DNA of 64,000 nt, taken from contig NZ_JAIZZK010000008.1 of assembly GCF_020443705.1 (NCBI RefSeq), forward strand, positions 1 to 64,000. Direction: 5' to 3'. Made by a program: the position numbers and the translations under genes. This document shows positions 41,536 through 51,473 of the stretch, one piece after another (position 1 is the first letter of the stretch; each line of letters opens with the position of its first letter). Below the pieces are notes generated by a model. It saw nothing but the letters and a program-made list of their open reading frames with translations. It did no database searches and was not told where the DNA came from. This stretch comes from Clostridium algoriphilum. GTDB taxonomy: Bacteria; Bacillota; Clostridia; Clostridiales; Clostridiaceae.

Positions 41536-43252
41536 TTATAATTTGAATTTTTGAACCATAACATTTAGTTTCTCGGCGAGTATAGCTTGATTTTGGGAAG
41601 CTTTTGATATTTCTTGGATTGCCATAACAGATTCATTAACACTTGCGAGTATTTCCTCAGAACTTGCAACTGATTCCTCAGCTGTAGCTGACACATTTTC
41701 AATTGCTTCATTAATTTCTGATATGGTTTCATTCACTATATTCATTGAAGCGCCAATATCGGAGGATAGCTTATTGAATAAGGTAGCATCATCACCATAT
41801 TGCTTACTTGTATCTACAAATGATTCATAATCATGCTTAACTTTATTCATTACAAAACTCATTATATCCTGAGTATTAATAGAAAGATTATGGAATGCTT
41901 TTTCAACGCTCGAGTTTACTTCTTGAATCCTTTTAACTGCAGTTGCTGACGCTTCAGCTAACTTTCTAACTTCATCAGCAACCACGGCAAAGCCCTTACC
42001 TTGTTCTCCAGCTCTTGCTGCCTCAATAGCTGCATTAAGTGCAAGAAGATTTGTCTGACTAGCTATATTCCCTATTTCATCTGCCATTATCTTAACTTCA
42101 CTTACAACTGCGCCTTCTTTAATTGCTTTTAATATATTTGCTTGCTTCTCCATATATATTTTCTCTGTGACACTAATGTTATCTTCAGTAACTTTTCTTT
42201 CTAACTCCATTTGCTTTTACTTCTATACCTTTTGCAATCTCAGTCCCTTTATTTGCACGTCCTGTAACATCAGCTACATTAACTGCAATAGTTTCAGTGG
42301 TTGCATTTACCTCTTCTGTTGTAGCACTTAACTGTTCTGCGCTTATAGACACCTGCTTTACTGCTTCATTAACAATATCCATTTTTGATGATATTTCTTC
42401 TGTAGTAGCAGATAATTCTTCACTGGCGGCGCTAATATCAGTAGCACTTTCTGAAATTTCAGAAATTAACGTTTTTAAGTTCATTATAGCTTTGTTTATT
42501 GCTTTTGCTAAACTTCCAAATTCACTCTTATTATCAATATCAACAATTTGTGATAAATCATTTTCCGAAAGTGCATCCGCTACAGTTACAACCTTCTTTA
42601 TCTGCCTTGAAATCGAAATAGCAATTATTAAACCAAGTGTAATAGCAACAACTAACCCTAAAACAATTATTAATATAATTTGACTATGAGCACTATTATA
42701 TGATGATTGACTATTAACATAATCAACTTTCGCTGCTTCTGAAGTTAATTTTATCTCTTTATCTAGAATTAAATACATATTAGTTCTAATCGTAGAAAGA
42801 CTTGGATATAATTCATTTGCTTTGACATAGTTACCTTCATAAACTTGATTAAGTATGTTATCTCTAACTATACGATAATTTACAAGCATTTTCTCAAATT
42901 CTTCAAATCGTTGTCTGTCTATATCGTTTGTAATCGTAGGTTTGTAGGCCACAATAAGTGCATCATCTTTAATTTTCATATTTGACATATCATCTTTTAA
43001 ATTTTGTAAATTACTTTTATTTTTAGGATCAATAGCTAGGTATGTATCTACTCTAACCTGGAATAAATTTATTTTAAGATTATCAAGAGACTTAAGACCT
43101 ACTAAATCTAAATTATAAATATTATAAATATTTTTATTAATATTCTTCATATTGTAGATTCCTATAACCCCAACAATACCTATAAGCATTGAAACTAGAA
43201 CAAATGCTGACACTAGTTTCTGAATCATTTTTAAATTATTAAACCATTTCAT
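41536..43252 (-). pseudogene. Methyl-accepting chemotaxis protein, frameshifted
   Basis: Two overlapping frames make one chemoreceptor. The N-terminal frame (from ATG 43252, nine bases after AAAGGAG) has a membrane helix, a four-helix-bundle sensor (about residues 35-180), a second helix and HAMP (VADALSENDLSQIVD). It ends at VRKKSY. The other frame continues [20 protein letters not shown] and holds the signalling tip [41 protein letters not shown]. Removing one A from the A4 run at 42193-42196 restores VRKKVTEDN. It is either a true frameshift, a slippage site or a base-calling error. Confidence 0.88.
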
Positions 43253-43399
43253 TAACATACACTCCTTTAATAAAATATTATACTGATTTCTCTATAATTA
43301 ACTTAATATTGTTCCAAGAATAACAATTGAACATATATTTTTTTTGTGATTATATGATACTTATTATCATAATGTAATAATATATATCTAAATAATATT

Positions 43400-43438
43400 A
43401 AAGACCATCTGAAGATTAGCTCAGATGATCTTTTTTTA
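43400..43438. terminator. Terminator behind helD
   Basis: GACCATCTGA pairs with TCAGATGATC around eight bases. T7 follows on the plus strand and TTTAATATT on the minus strand. Confidence 0.75.
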
Positions 43439-43453
43439 AAGGTGAAGATGAAA

Positions 43454-45682
43454 TTAAATAAATTCACTTTTTTCTCCAGTATAATAAATAACAAGCTGAT
43501 GAAGCGCTCTTGTGCAAGCCACATATAAAAGATTCCTATCAAACTCACTTTTATAATTGTCCTTTGAAACGTTGCATACAAGTACTACATCAAATTCTAG
43601 ACCCTTTGATATATAAGAAGGAATAGCAATGGTACCCTTTATACTTTCAGTGTCATCTATATTCAATAATTTAATGTTAGTTAAATTGGATAGTTTTTTT
43701 TGAACCATTAGTGTTTCTTGCTCCGTTTTGCAAATAACTGCAATAGACTCATAACCACGACTTTCATAGTTATGAATATCTTGGATTATAGCATCACAAA
43801 GCAACTCTTCACTGTCTTTAAATATGATTCGTGGTTCTGATTCATGTCTCTCAAATGAAACAAACTCTTCTTTGCTATTTAATATTTTCTGAGTAAATGA
43901 ATTGATTTCTACAGAAGATCTAAAACTCTTATTCATAAACAGCTTTATACTTTTTTTCTTGTGTAGAATTTTCTCTATATCATCATATATAGATTTATCA
44001 CCGTGCTTTTCAAGAGTTTGATTAAAATCACCTAATACTGTAAACTTAGCCTTAGAAAACAAAAGATTAAAAACCTCATATTGAAGTGGATAATAATCTT
44101 GGGCTTCATCAATGACAACTTGCTGAATATCCGAAAACTCGTGACTCCCGTTAAGTTTTAGTTTTATATATAAAAGTGGTGCACAATCTTCATAATTAAT
44201 ATAGTCTTTATGGAGACTTTCGATGGTTTCTAATACCATTTGGTTAATATTTTTGGGTAGTTTAAGCCCTTTTGAAAGTTTTAAAAGAAGTCCTGTTTTA
44301 TTAAAAAGTAATTTATACAAATCCGCATAATCAACCTGCGTAAACTTATGAATATGCTTCATTAATACTTTAGCTTCTTTAATTGCCATTAATCTGCTAA
44401 AAGATTTTATCTCTAGTTCATGCCCAACGCCATTTAGAACAATTTTCTGGATTTTTTCAAGCCTTGCTTTCCTTAATGGATGAATCTTATTAAGCATTAT
44501 ACTTTCTATTCTTTTAAGTTTTTTTGTTATTGGCATATCCATTTTACCGTTTAGGAAAAGATTGTTTAGCTGTTGCCTTGTTTCAATAATTTTTCCATCA
44601 TAATATAAGTCTTCAAAATGTGTTAAATTATGTTCATAATATTTTATTAACCTATCCAAAATTTTTACAAATGTTTTCGAGCCTTTAAATTTAGTGTTTT
44701 CCATTTTTATATTTAAATTTTGATGATCATCGTTAATAATTAAAAATTCAAGTTGCTGTTTCCTACTTTCAAATATAAATTTATCATCTAAAAAATCTAC
44801 TACAATATTGTCAAAAGTAGTTTCCTCTACGTTTTCCTCACCCAATTCAGGTAAAACTCCGGAAATATATTTGCTAAAAATAGAACTGGGAGAAATTATA
44901 ATGATATTATTCGAATGCAATTTTGATCCCATACCAACATAAAGTAAATATGCAATTCTATGTAGTGCTATAGATGTTTTACCGCTTCCAGCGACGCCTT
45001 GTACAATCAAAAGCTCATTTTCAATATCTCTAATAACTATATCCTGTTCCTTTTGAATGGTTTCAACAATGTTTTTCATATTTGAGGAAGAATTATGACT
45101 TAACACTTCTTGCAGTATTTCGTCATTAATTCTTATACTGCTATCGAAAAAATATTTAAGCTCAGAATTTTGAATTTTATATTGCCTCTTCATAAAAATA
45201 TCGCCTGCAATTATACCACAGGGTGCATTATATGAGCCTTTACCAATTTCACATTGATAAAACATACTTGAAATAGGTGACCGCCAATCATATACTAAAA
45301 TTGAGCTTGTATCTTTATCTATTAAATTATAAAGACCAATATAAATCTGCTCTATATCATCATAATTATCTTCTTTAAAATCAAATCTTCCAAAATACGG
45401 TGAGTTTAAAATTCGTGTGTATTTTTTTATTCGTTCTAGTGTTTTCTCGTAATTATAGTTTTGACTATCAACTTCGCAGAGATGTTGAAGCATTTCCGGA
45501 ATCCTATCAACATCATTTGAAAAATGAACAGTTTCCTGCCACATATCTCTTCTTGAAGCAATAAGATCTCTTTTCCTAAAATTTATATCGTATCTGTCTT
45601 TCTCCAATTCTTTTTTGAGGAAGTTAAGCGTATTATCAAGATATAGAATTTCCTCTTGCCTATTTAGTTCATAATCATTCAT
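43454..45682 (-). CDS. helD: HelD-type superfamily 1 helicase/ATPase (742 aa)
   Basis: HelD-type proteins recycle stalled RNA polymerase in Firmicutes. Walker A is IVQGVAGSGKTSIALHRIAYLLY (near 230), Walker B QQVVIDEAQDYYPLQYEVF (near 516), and motif III GDFNQTLEKHGD. Late motifs SKGLEFDVVLVCN and LLYVACTRALHQL mark a UvrD-like ATPase. The N-terminal coiled-coil finger (LNRQEEILYLDNTLNFLKKELEKD) is present. Length is in the usual range. UvrD/Rep identity is unlikely because of this N-terminus. Confidence 0.9.
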   Translation of the reverse strand: MNDYELNRQEEILYLDNTLNFLKKELEKDRYDINFRKRDLIASRRDMWQETVHFSNDVDRIPEMLQHLCEVDSQNYNYEKTLERIKKYTRILNSPYFGRFDFKEDNYDDIEQIYIGLYNLIDKDTSSILVYDWRSPISSMFYQCEIGKGSYNAPCGIIAGDIFMKRQYKIQNSELKYFFDSSIRINDEILQEVLSHNSSSNMKNIVETIQKEQDIVIRDIENELLIVQGVAGSGKTSIALHRIAYLLYVGMGSKLHSNNIIIISPSSIFSKYISGVLPELGEENVEETTFDNIVVDFLDDKFIFESRKQQLEFLIINDDHQNLNIKMENTKFKGSKTFVKILDRLIKYYEHNLTHFEDLYYDGKIIETRQQLNNLFLNGKMDMPITKKLKRIESIMLNKIHPLRKARLEKIQKIVLNGVGHELEIKSFSRLMAIKEAKVLMKHIHKFTQVDYADLYKLLFNKTGLLLKLSKGLKLPKNINQMVLETIESLHKDYINYEDCAPLLYIKLKLNGSHEFSDIQQVVIDEAQDYYPLQYEVFNLLFSKAKFTVLGDFNQTLEKHGDKSIYDDIEKILHKKKSIKLFMNKSFRSSVEINSFTQKILNSKEEFVSFERHESEPRIIFKDSEELLCDAIIQDIHNYESRGYESIAVICKTEQETLMVQKKLSNLTNIKLLNIDDTESIKGTIAIPSYISKGLEFDVVLVCNVSKDNYKSEFDRNLLYVACTRALHQLVIYYTGEKSEFI

Positions 45683-45758
45683 CTTCTCACACTCCTATGT
45701 TTTTTTAAAACCATTGACATTAGCATTCATTATGTGATATAATAAAAGTGATATATAA

Positions 45759-45781
45759 GATATACTTAATTCAAGTATATC
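45759..45781. promoter_or_regulatory. Palindrome upstream of helD
   Basis: GATATACTT and AAGTATATC are exact inverted arms with a five-base centre, about 80 bp before the helD start. No further evidence of function. Confidence 0.35.
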
Positions 45782-45878
45782 CACATTTAATTATAACTAA
45801 AAATCATATTTAAGTAAAGCTTATATGTGATTTTATTTGGATTTTAATTTTATAATATAATTTTAATTACAAAGATAT

Positions 45879-45914
45879 AGAGGGAATTAAATACCTTCTT
45901 TTTTTATTCCCTCT
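45879..45914. terminator. Stem-loop in the helD/46031 gap
   Basis: AGAGGGAAT pairs with ATTCCCTCT around a T-rich loop. No gene ends directly here; it may support the neighbouring terminator at 45948. Confidence 0.45.
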
Positions 45915-45947
45915 AATCAAAAATATTTATAGTTTCATTATAACTAC

Positions 45948-45992
45948 TAAAAAAGAAAAGATGACTCCTGTTTACAACACAGAAGTCATCTC
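45948..45992 (-). terminator. Terminator behind the secreted protein gene
   Basis: On the minus strand GAGATGACTTCTGT pairs with ACAGGAGTCATCT (one G-T), followed by TTTTCTTTTTT. Confidence 0.85.
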
Positions 45993-46030
45993 ATTAACTT
46001 AATATATTTTTTTAGTTTGTTTGTTACGTT

Positions 46031-46792
46031 CTATTGGGGGCCATTAGGACCATGTGGACCATGATTATGTTGTGGTAATACTTTTTGTATTTCAAGTTCT
46101 TGTTCTTTTGTTATAGTACCATTATCGATAAGTTTTTTCATCGGACTAATTTTAGTCTTCTCCATTTTTTCCATGTAGATTTTTCTTTCATTTTCGCTCA
46201 TATTCTTCATTTTCTTAAACATTTTTTTCTTTTGTACCTGTGCTGATGTTATAGCGCCACTAACTTTATTGCTTTGCTCTACTGTTAATACTTTTTTAAC
46301 TACAAGTGAATTCAAGCCATTCTTTAATTCCACAGTTCTTATTTCTGTAATTTTAACATACATACTTTTTCTAAGTGCATCTGATTTTTTCTGAGTCAAA
46401 ATACCCTCAGTAACTAAATCATTAAATAATCCGCCTTTTGGACCATCATGTTTTCCATCTTCGCTTTTGTTGTCTTTCTTAACATCTCCACGGTTTTTCA
46501 TTGATTTTGAATTTACATACTCTAAGACCTTATCACCTTCAGTTTTTGTGATAATCTTTGAGGATACACTTTCCTTAACTACCGTTTTTAACGTCTTTTT
46601 CATTTCAGCATGATGTGACTTATACGACTGTTTGCCGCTGGCAGGAGCTTTTATATTCATACTAGTTGCAGTATTTTCCTTCGCATTGTCACCACTTATA
46701 ACCGAGGCAAAAGTAAGACTTGCAGGCGTTAATGCTAACCCTGTACATAGCAACCCGCTCAATATTTTCATTCTTAAAGATGTGTTTATCAA
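46031..46792 (-). CDS. Secreted basic protein of unknown function
   Basis: A signal peptide (residues 1-29, ending LTFA) leads a lysine-rich helical protein of 253 residues. It contains repeated units of the type VVKESVSSKIITKTEGDKVL, VTEGILTQKKSDALRKSM, and LIDNGTITKEQELEIQKVL, similar in pattern to the secreted protein at 26188, and ends in a His/Pro/Gly tail (HNHGPHGPNGPQ). TTG start seven bases after GGGAGG. The repeats suggest a wall- or metal-associated helical protein, but no function is established. Confidence 0.75.
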   Translation of the reverse strand: MINTSLRMKILSGLLCTGLALTPASLTFASVISGDNAKENTATSMNIKAPASGKQSYKSHHAEMKKTLKTVVKESVSSKIITKTEGDKVLEYVNSKSMKNRGDVKKDNKSEDGKHDGPKGGLFNDLVTEGILTQKKSDALRKSMYVKITEIRTVELKNGLNSLVVKKVLTVEQSNKVSGAITSAQVQKKKMFKKMKNMSENERKIYMEKMEKTKISPMKKLIDNGTITKEQELEIQKVLPQHNHGPHGPNGPQ

Positions 46793-47000
46793 ATTTATTC
46801 CTCCCTAAAGCATTTTTTGTATCAATCTATTATTACTGTATCAGGGCAATAATATGCATTACTATAATTTGAGTTTGCATGTAAACTTTAATTAAAATCA
46901 TTATTATTAAACTATCAAAACAAAACTTTAAATGGATTAAAAATTTAAATAATGCTACAATATTGTAGTTTTAATTATTAAATACGAAGTGAGGATAAAA

Positions 47001-48137
47001 ATGTTAAACCTGGATTATACTAAGAATAAAATATTACAAATATTAAACTTACTTAAAAATGAAGTAGTTTTTTCTGTAGCTTTATTTCTCGCTATTGTTT
47101 CTTCATTTTTATCCATTCCCAAAGTAGAATACATTGATTTCAAAGTTTTAATTACACTATTTAATCTTATGATTATTGTAAGTGCTTTAAAGCATATGAA
47201 AATACTGGATAAAATAGCTATAAGCTTACTTACTAAATTCGATAATTATAAAAAGATTTCATTTATATTAATATACATAACTTTTTTTAGTTCGATGCTT
47301 ATAACAAATGACGTAGCTCTCATAACCTTTATACCCTTAACCCTTATAATAAGTAAAAGAGCAAGCATTAGTCCTATGAAATTAGTAATATTTCAAACAC
47401 TCGCCGCTAATATCGGTTGTGGCCTTACACCTATGGGAAGTCCTCAGAATTTATTTATTTTTTCATACTATAATTTAGGCGCCTTTGAATTCTTTAAAGT
47501 AATGCTTCCCTTTACACTTTTAGGTGTCCTTTGGCTTTTCATCTTAAATATAGTAGAAAAGAATAAGAAACTCCAGTTTGAATTAGAAGACATAATTATC
47601 GAAAATAAATTTCAAGTTTTAATCTTTTTTGTTTTGTTCCTATTCATTATATTATCTGTGTTCAATATAATAAATTATAAATTAGCCTTTATAATTACAC
47701 TCTTAGTTGTATTAGTATTAAATAAAAAATTATTAGCAAACGTAGATTATATTTTACTGCTTACTTTTGTATGTTTTTTTATATTTATTGGAAATTTATC
47801 AAGTTTACCTTTTATAGCGTTGTTTGCAAAAGCTTTCTTGTATAATAAAACTACAACTTATTTTTCTTCAATTTTCTTAAGTCAATTTATTAGTAACGTG
47901 CCTTGTTCAATCTTCCTAGCTAACTTTACTTCAAACTGGAAAGAACTTTTGCTGGGAGTTAATATAGGTGGACTTGGAACCATAATTGCGTCTTTAGCAA
48001 GTGTTATCTCACATAAACTCTATATGAACGATCGAACCTCAAATGCACAAAGTAACTACATTATTTTGTTCTCTTTTTATAACATAATTAGTTTACTAGT
48101 ATTCACAATTATAAACTATTTTATTTTCATATTTTAG
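47001..48137 (+). CDS. ArsB/NhaD-superfamily ion permease (SLC13-like)
   Basis: The 378-residue protein has ten or more membrane helices and the superfamily hairpin motif LAANIGCGLTPMGSPQNLFIFSYYN (near 131-155), preceded by ITNDVALITFIPL. The second half has FLSQFISNVPCSIFLANFTSNW and LGGLGTIIASLAS-type helices. Relatives carry arsenite, sodium, citrate or dicarboxylates; the substrate is not determined. The ATG at 47001 is five bases after GAGGA; the in-frame GTG at 46989 overlaps the site. It lies upstream of the BusR-like regulator, separated by 150 bp. Confidence 0.83.
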   Translation: MLNLDYTKNKILQILNLLKNEVVFSVALFLAIVSSFLSIPKVEYIDFKVLITLFNLMIIVSALKHMKILDKIAISLLTKFDNYKKISFILIYITFFSSMLITNDVALITFIPLTLIISKRASISPMKLVIFQTLAANIGCGLTPMGSPQNLFIFSYYNLGAFEFFKVMLPFTLLGVLWLFILNIVEKNKKLQFELEDIIIENKFQVLIFFVLFLFIILSVFNIINYKLAFIITLLVVLVLNKKLLANVDYILLLTFVCFFIFIGNLSSLPFIALFAKAFLYNKTTTYFSSIFLSQFISNVPCSIFLANFTSNWKELLLGVNIGGLGTIIASLASVISHKLYMNDRTSNAQSNYIILFSFYNIISLLVFTIINYFIFIF

Positions 48138-48293
48138 ATCTCAAAATTTCTTTTAACTAAATTTTCAAATAACTACTATATACAATATAACCATAATAAT
48201 TTATAATTGATTTATTAAAACAATAATGTTTACATAAATTATCCATAAAAATTATTATACATCCGAAGGGGGGAATTTATCAAAGGCTTAGGA

Positions 48294-48953
48294 TTGCTTT
48301 TGATAAAATCAAAAATGCCAAAGGACTCAATTTTAAAACCTATTTATAAAAAAATAGCAATTGATCTTAGTAATAGAATATTATCTGGAGATTTCTCTAT
48401 AGGCGATAAGTTATATGGAAGATCTTCTCTTGCAAGTGAGTATAATGTATCCCCAGAAACTATAAGAAGAGCTATAACTCTTCTAAGTGACATGGACATA
48501 GTCAAAGTAACAAAAGGCAGTGGGATAGTCATAAACTCAGTAGATAACTGTTTGAATTTTATTGAAAAATTCAAAGATATAGATTGTATAAGTTCTCTCA
48601 AAAATAATATTGTTGATTTACTCCAAAGAAAAAAAGAATTAGACAAAAATATAGATGATTCAATTGATGAACTAATAGATTATTCTAGTAGATTCAGAAA
48701 TAGCAATCCATTTATTCCATTTGAATTTGAAATACATAATGAAATGTGTGTTTTAGATAAAAGTATATCTGAAACTAAATTCTGGCAAAACACAGGAGCA
48801 ACAATAATAGGAGTAAGAAGAAATGGTAAGTTAATTCTTTCTCCAGGGCCATGCACTACATTTAAAGAGAATGATATATTTGTAGTTATTTGTGACCAAA
48901 ATAGTTATTATAAAATTAAAACTTTTCTTTATGGAAAGAATAGTTCATTGTGA
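48294..48953 (+). CDS. GntR-type regulator with RCK_C domain, BusR-like
   Basis: Residues about 15-85 form a GntR winged helix (PIYKKIAIDLSNRILSGDF, LASEYNVSPETIRRAITLLSDM). A coiled-coil linker follows (about 95-140), and residues about 150-219 are a TrkA-C/RCK_C domain (ATIIGVRRNGKLILSPGP, ENDIFVVIC). This order and length match BusR, the c-di-AMP-activated repressor of the BusAB betaine transporter in lactococci and streptococci. A BusAB-like pair lies 4 kb downstream. The start is uncertain: the purine run AAGGGGGG (48266-48273) lies 20 bases before TTG 48294, and no start codon is better placed. Confidence 0.85.
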   Translation: MLLIKSKMPKDSILKPIYKKIAIDLSNRILSGDFSIGDKLYGRSSLASEYNVSPETIRRAITLLSDMDIVKVTKGSGIVINSVDNCLNFIEKFKDIDCISSLKNNIVDLLQRKKELDKNIDDSIDELIDYSSRFRNSNPFIPFEFEIHNEMCVLDKSISETKFWQNTGATIIGVRRNGKLILSPGPCTTFKENDIFVVICDQNSYYKIKTFLYGKNSSL

Positions 48954-48966
48954 TTGAGTTTTACTT

Positions 48967-49803
48967 CTATAAACTCAATCTAAATTTTCTCATAAATAGT
49001 TTATATGTGCCGAAACATGATACACTCCAAAGTACAATCCAATATAGAAAAACTTGTATAAAATTATAATTTTCTTTAAATAAACAAGGTCCAAGCATTT
49101 GAATTGGGCTAATACGAAATAAAATACTATTTCCCGTTCCCACACTCATTAATAATTGCCCAATAATTATATACATAATCCAAGGGATACTCACGACTGC
49201 AAATACATTCTTTAATAAATTTGATGTTAGAAGACCTAAAACTGCTATAGTCATTGAAATAACACTAAAAAGTATCATTATGATAAATATATAAACAAAT
49301 GGTTTGCTTACATATATACCCATTTGAACATTATGTATTATGTTATTTTCTGCACCTGCTTTTGTAGGCAAGTAATATGGGCTTGTAAAAATACTATACA
49401 AAAATGCAACTAGTTGAAATATTAAAGTAACTATAAATATTACTAAAGATATAGCTATAGTTTTATATTTAATGAATTGTTTATGAGTTATTCTTGAAAT
49501 TGAAAATTGAAAATTGCCTGTTTTATAATCTAAAAATAATGAGTCACCAATAATCAATAAAATAATTAAAGGAAAAATTAAAGGCATGTAACTATGAATT
49601 GGTCCGAATAAAGCTTTAAGATAACTAATAAAAAAATTACTCTGTTCTAATCTTGAAATTGCAGGATATCCAACTTGAGAAGGTATATCCATTTTATCCA
49701 TAATTGATATATTAACAAAAGCTCCTATGAACACTATAAAAGCTGCTAATGTCTGCCATCGACATATTCTTTTAAATTCTATTTTAAAAAACCTTTTAAT
49801 CAT
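48967..49803 (-). CDS. ABC-2-type transporter permease subunit
   Basis: The 278-residue protein has six hydrophobic helices and a charged N-terminus (MIKRFFKIEFKRICRWQTLA), the usual ABC-2 permease layout. It contains FLDYKTGNFQFSISRITHKQFIKYKTI, a segment often seen in these permeases. It is the last gene of the ATPase-permease-permease-permease operon starting near 52150. The cargo is unknown; three different membrane proteins with one ATPase resemble peptide or bacteriocin export/immunity sets. Confidence 0.72.
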   Translation of the reverse strand: MIKRFFKIEFKRICRWQTLAAFIVFIGAFVNISIMDKMDIPSQVGYPAISRLEQSNFFISYLKALFGPIHSYMPLIFPLIILLIIGDSLFLDYKTGNFQFSISRITHKQFIKYKTIAISLVIFIVTLIFQLVAFLYSIFTSPYYLPTKAGAENNIIHNVQMGIYVSKPFVYIFIIMILFSVISMTIAVLGLLTSNLLKNVFAVVSIPWIMYIIIGQLLMSVGTGNSILFRISPIQMLGPCLFKENYNFIQVFLYWIVLWSVSCFGTYKLFMRKFRLSL

Positions 49804-49833
49804 ATTAAATGCTCCTCAATTCTTTTAATTTTT

Positions 49834-50637
49834 TTAAACCGTATAATCTCTATTTGTTACTGCTATAAGCGAAATAAATATATTTATTGAAAATAATACA
49901 ATATTCATTCCAATGTTTTTTAGATATGCTTCAATATTTGCTTCTATATCTAGGGTTGATGGATAATTTATCGGGGATAATACTCTAGGTATTACTCCCT
50001 GACTATATAATAGTCCAAGAATTATACATAATATTAATATAACTATATAACTATTAGGAAAATTATTGAAAATCAAGTTTATTGTTTGAAATAATGTTGT
50101 TAGGGCAATAAATCCAGTGATTAGAATACAGAAAATGATAAGTTCCATTTTATTAGGGTCAATACTTGAAGCATAAATATTAGGATAATATAAGCGGGTA
50201 CATGCACTCCATTTGTTAATGTCTGGGAAAACTACATACGATATAATTTTAGTTATAAGCATTAACATTATAGTAAAAATAAAATTTATTAATACTAGAG
50301 ATACCACTTTCGCCATCCACCATTTTAACTTTGAACCAGATCTTGTCAATAACAATACGTCAAACCCACCAATTATACTTGTGCTAAATTGAACTAGCAA
50401 GAGTAAAATACTAATTAACAACATCCATTGAAATAGATTTAGTAAAAAATATTTCTTCTCCAATCCCCCACACACATTTAAAACGCCATCGGTGGTTATA
50501 GCTGTAACGTTCGCTATATTTTTATTACATATAAGTATATATACTTGTAATAATATATTTAAGCATAAGAGTACTAATATATAAGCATTCCTTTTTTTAT
50601 AACATGAATAAAGTTGATTTAAAATTAATCGTTTCAT
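49834..50637 (-). CDS. ABC-associated membrane protein
   Basis: The 267-residue protein has six hydrophobic helices, starting MKRLILNQLYSCYKKRNAYIL. It has an extracytoplasmic loop after helix 1 (about residues 35-60, with CGGLEKKYF). It resembles its neighbours in length and topology, not in sequence. Membership in the ABC operon rests on an 8-bp gap to the upstream permease gene and common direction. No named family was recognised. Confidence 0.65.
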   Translation of the reverse strand: MKRLILNQLYSCYKKRNAYILVLLCLNILLQVYILICNKNIANVTAITTDGVLNVCGGLEKKYFLLNLFQWMLLISILLLLVQFSTSIIGGFDVLLLTRSGSKLKWWMAKVVSLVLINFIFTIMLMLITKIISYVVFPDINKWSACTRLYYPNIYASSIDPNKMELIIFCILITGFIALTTLFQTINLIFNNFPNSYIVILILCIILGLLYSQGVIPRVLSPINYPSTLDIEANIEAYLKNIGMNIVLFSINIFISLIAVTNRDYTV

Positions 50638-50645
50638 TAATTATC

Positions 50646-51473
50646 TTAATCCTTCCTAGCTATATTCATATTTCTAATCCTAAAACAACCTATGACAAAC
50701 AACAATAATAACATTACCCACAAATACTTCATTGAATAACTCACTGTAAAATTTTCAAAATTCGCATCTATCTTATTAGAAGACCCATAAAAATAGAATG
50801 GAGAATGTAGTGATAAGATTCCTTGAGCTATCGGCGAGAAAAACATCTTAGAATGATCATCAAAAACAGAATTACGTCCTTGTAACACAAGGAGTATCAC
50901 ACCTATAAAACTATACACTGAATTATTAAATATCAAAGATATAATTAATATAAAAAGTCCTAATGCACTAAATGTTATAATAAATAATCCATATTGCTGT
51001 ATTAAAGTGGTAATAATAGAACCTCCCGATTTAATTGAGCATGTTACAACCTCGTAATAACATTTTCCTTTGAATGGTATCTTATATAAAAATGAAACGA
51101 TAATTATATTAACTAAACAACATAAAAACAACAAATTTGATGTTATATATACAATTGCAACTTTAGATATAAAATATGTTATTCTATTAGATATTCTGGG
51201 TAACAAAAGCTCTATGTAACCACTTTTAAAATCCCTTGTAATTATATCACCAATTAAATAGCAATAAATTATAGGTAAAACTAGAATTATAACTAATGGA
51301 AATGACAAGTAAATAAATAGATAATCGAAAAAAACTAATGTTGTTCCTTTAGGAAGATAAATCCCTGGAGCAATATATTTTATCACAATGCCTAAAATAT
51401 GTAACGCAACAAAAGTATAAATCCATTTTTTATAATTTAAACAAAAATAGTGCTTAATCATGTAATTAATCAT
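50646..51473 (-). CDS. ABC transporter permease-like membrane protein
   Basis: The 275-residue protein has six hydrophobic helices and an N-terminal cytoplasmic segment (MIKHYFCLNYKKWIY), with GDIITRDFKSGYIELLLPRISNR resembling the corresponding part of ABC-2 permeases. The start ATG overlaps the ATPase stop (ATGA), showing translational coupling. One extracytoplasmic loop carries two cysteines. Confidence 0.7.
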   Translation of the reverse strand: MINYMIKHYFCLNYKKWIYTFVALHILGIVIKYIAPGIYLPKGTTLVFFDYLFIYLSFPLVIILVLPIIYCYLIGDIITRDFKSGYIELLLPRISNRITYFISKVAIVYITSNLLFLCCLVNIIIVSFLYKIPFKGKCYYEVVTCSIKSGGSIITTLIQQYGLFIITFSALGLFILIISLIFNNSVYSFIGVILLVLQGRNSVFDDHSKMFFSPIAQGILSLHSPFYFYGSSNKIDANFENFTVSYSMKYLWVMLLLLFVIGCFRIRNMNIARKD

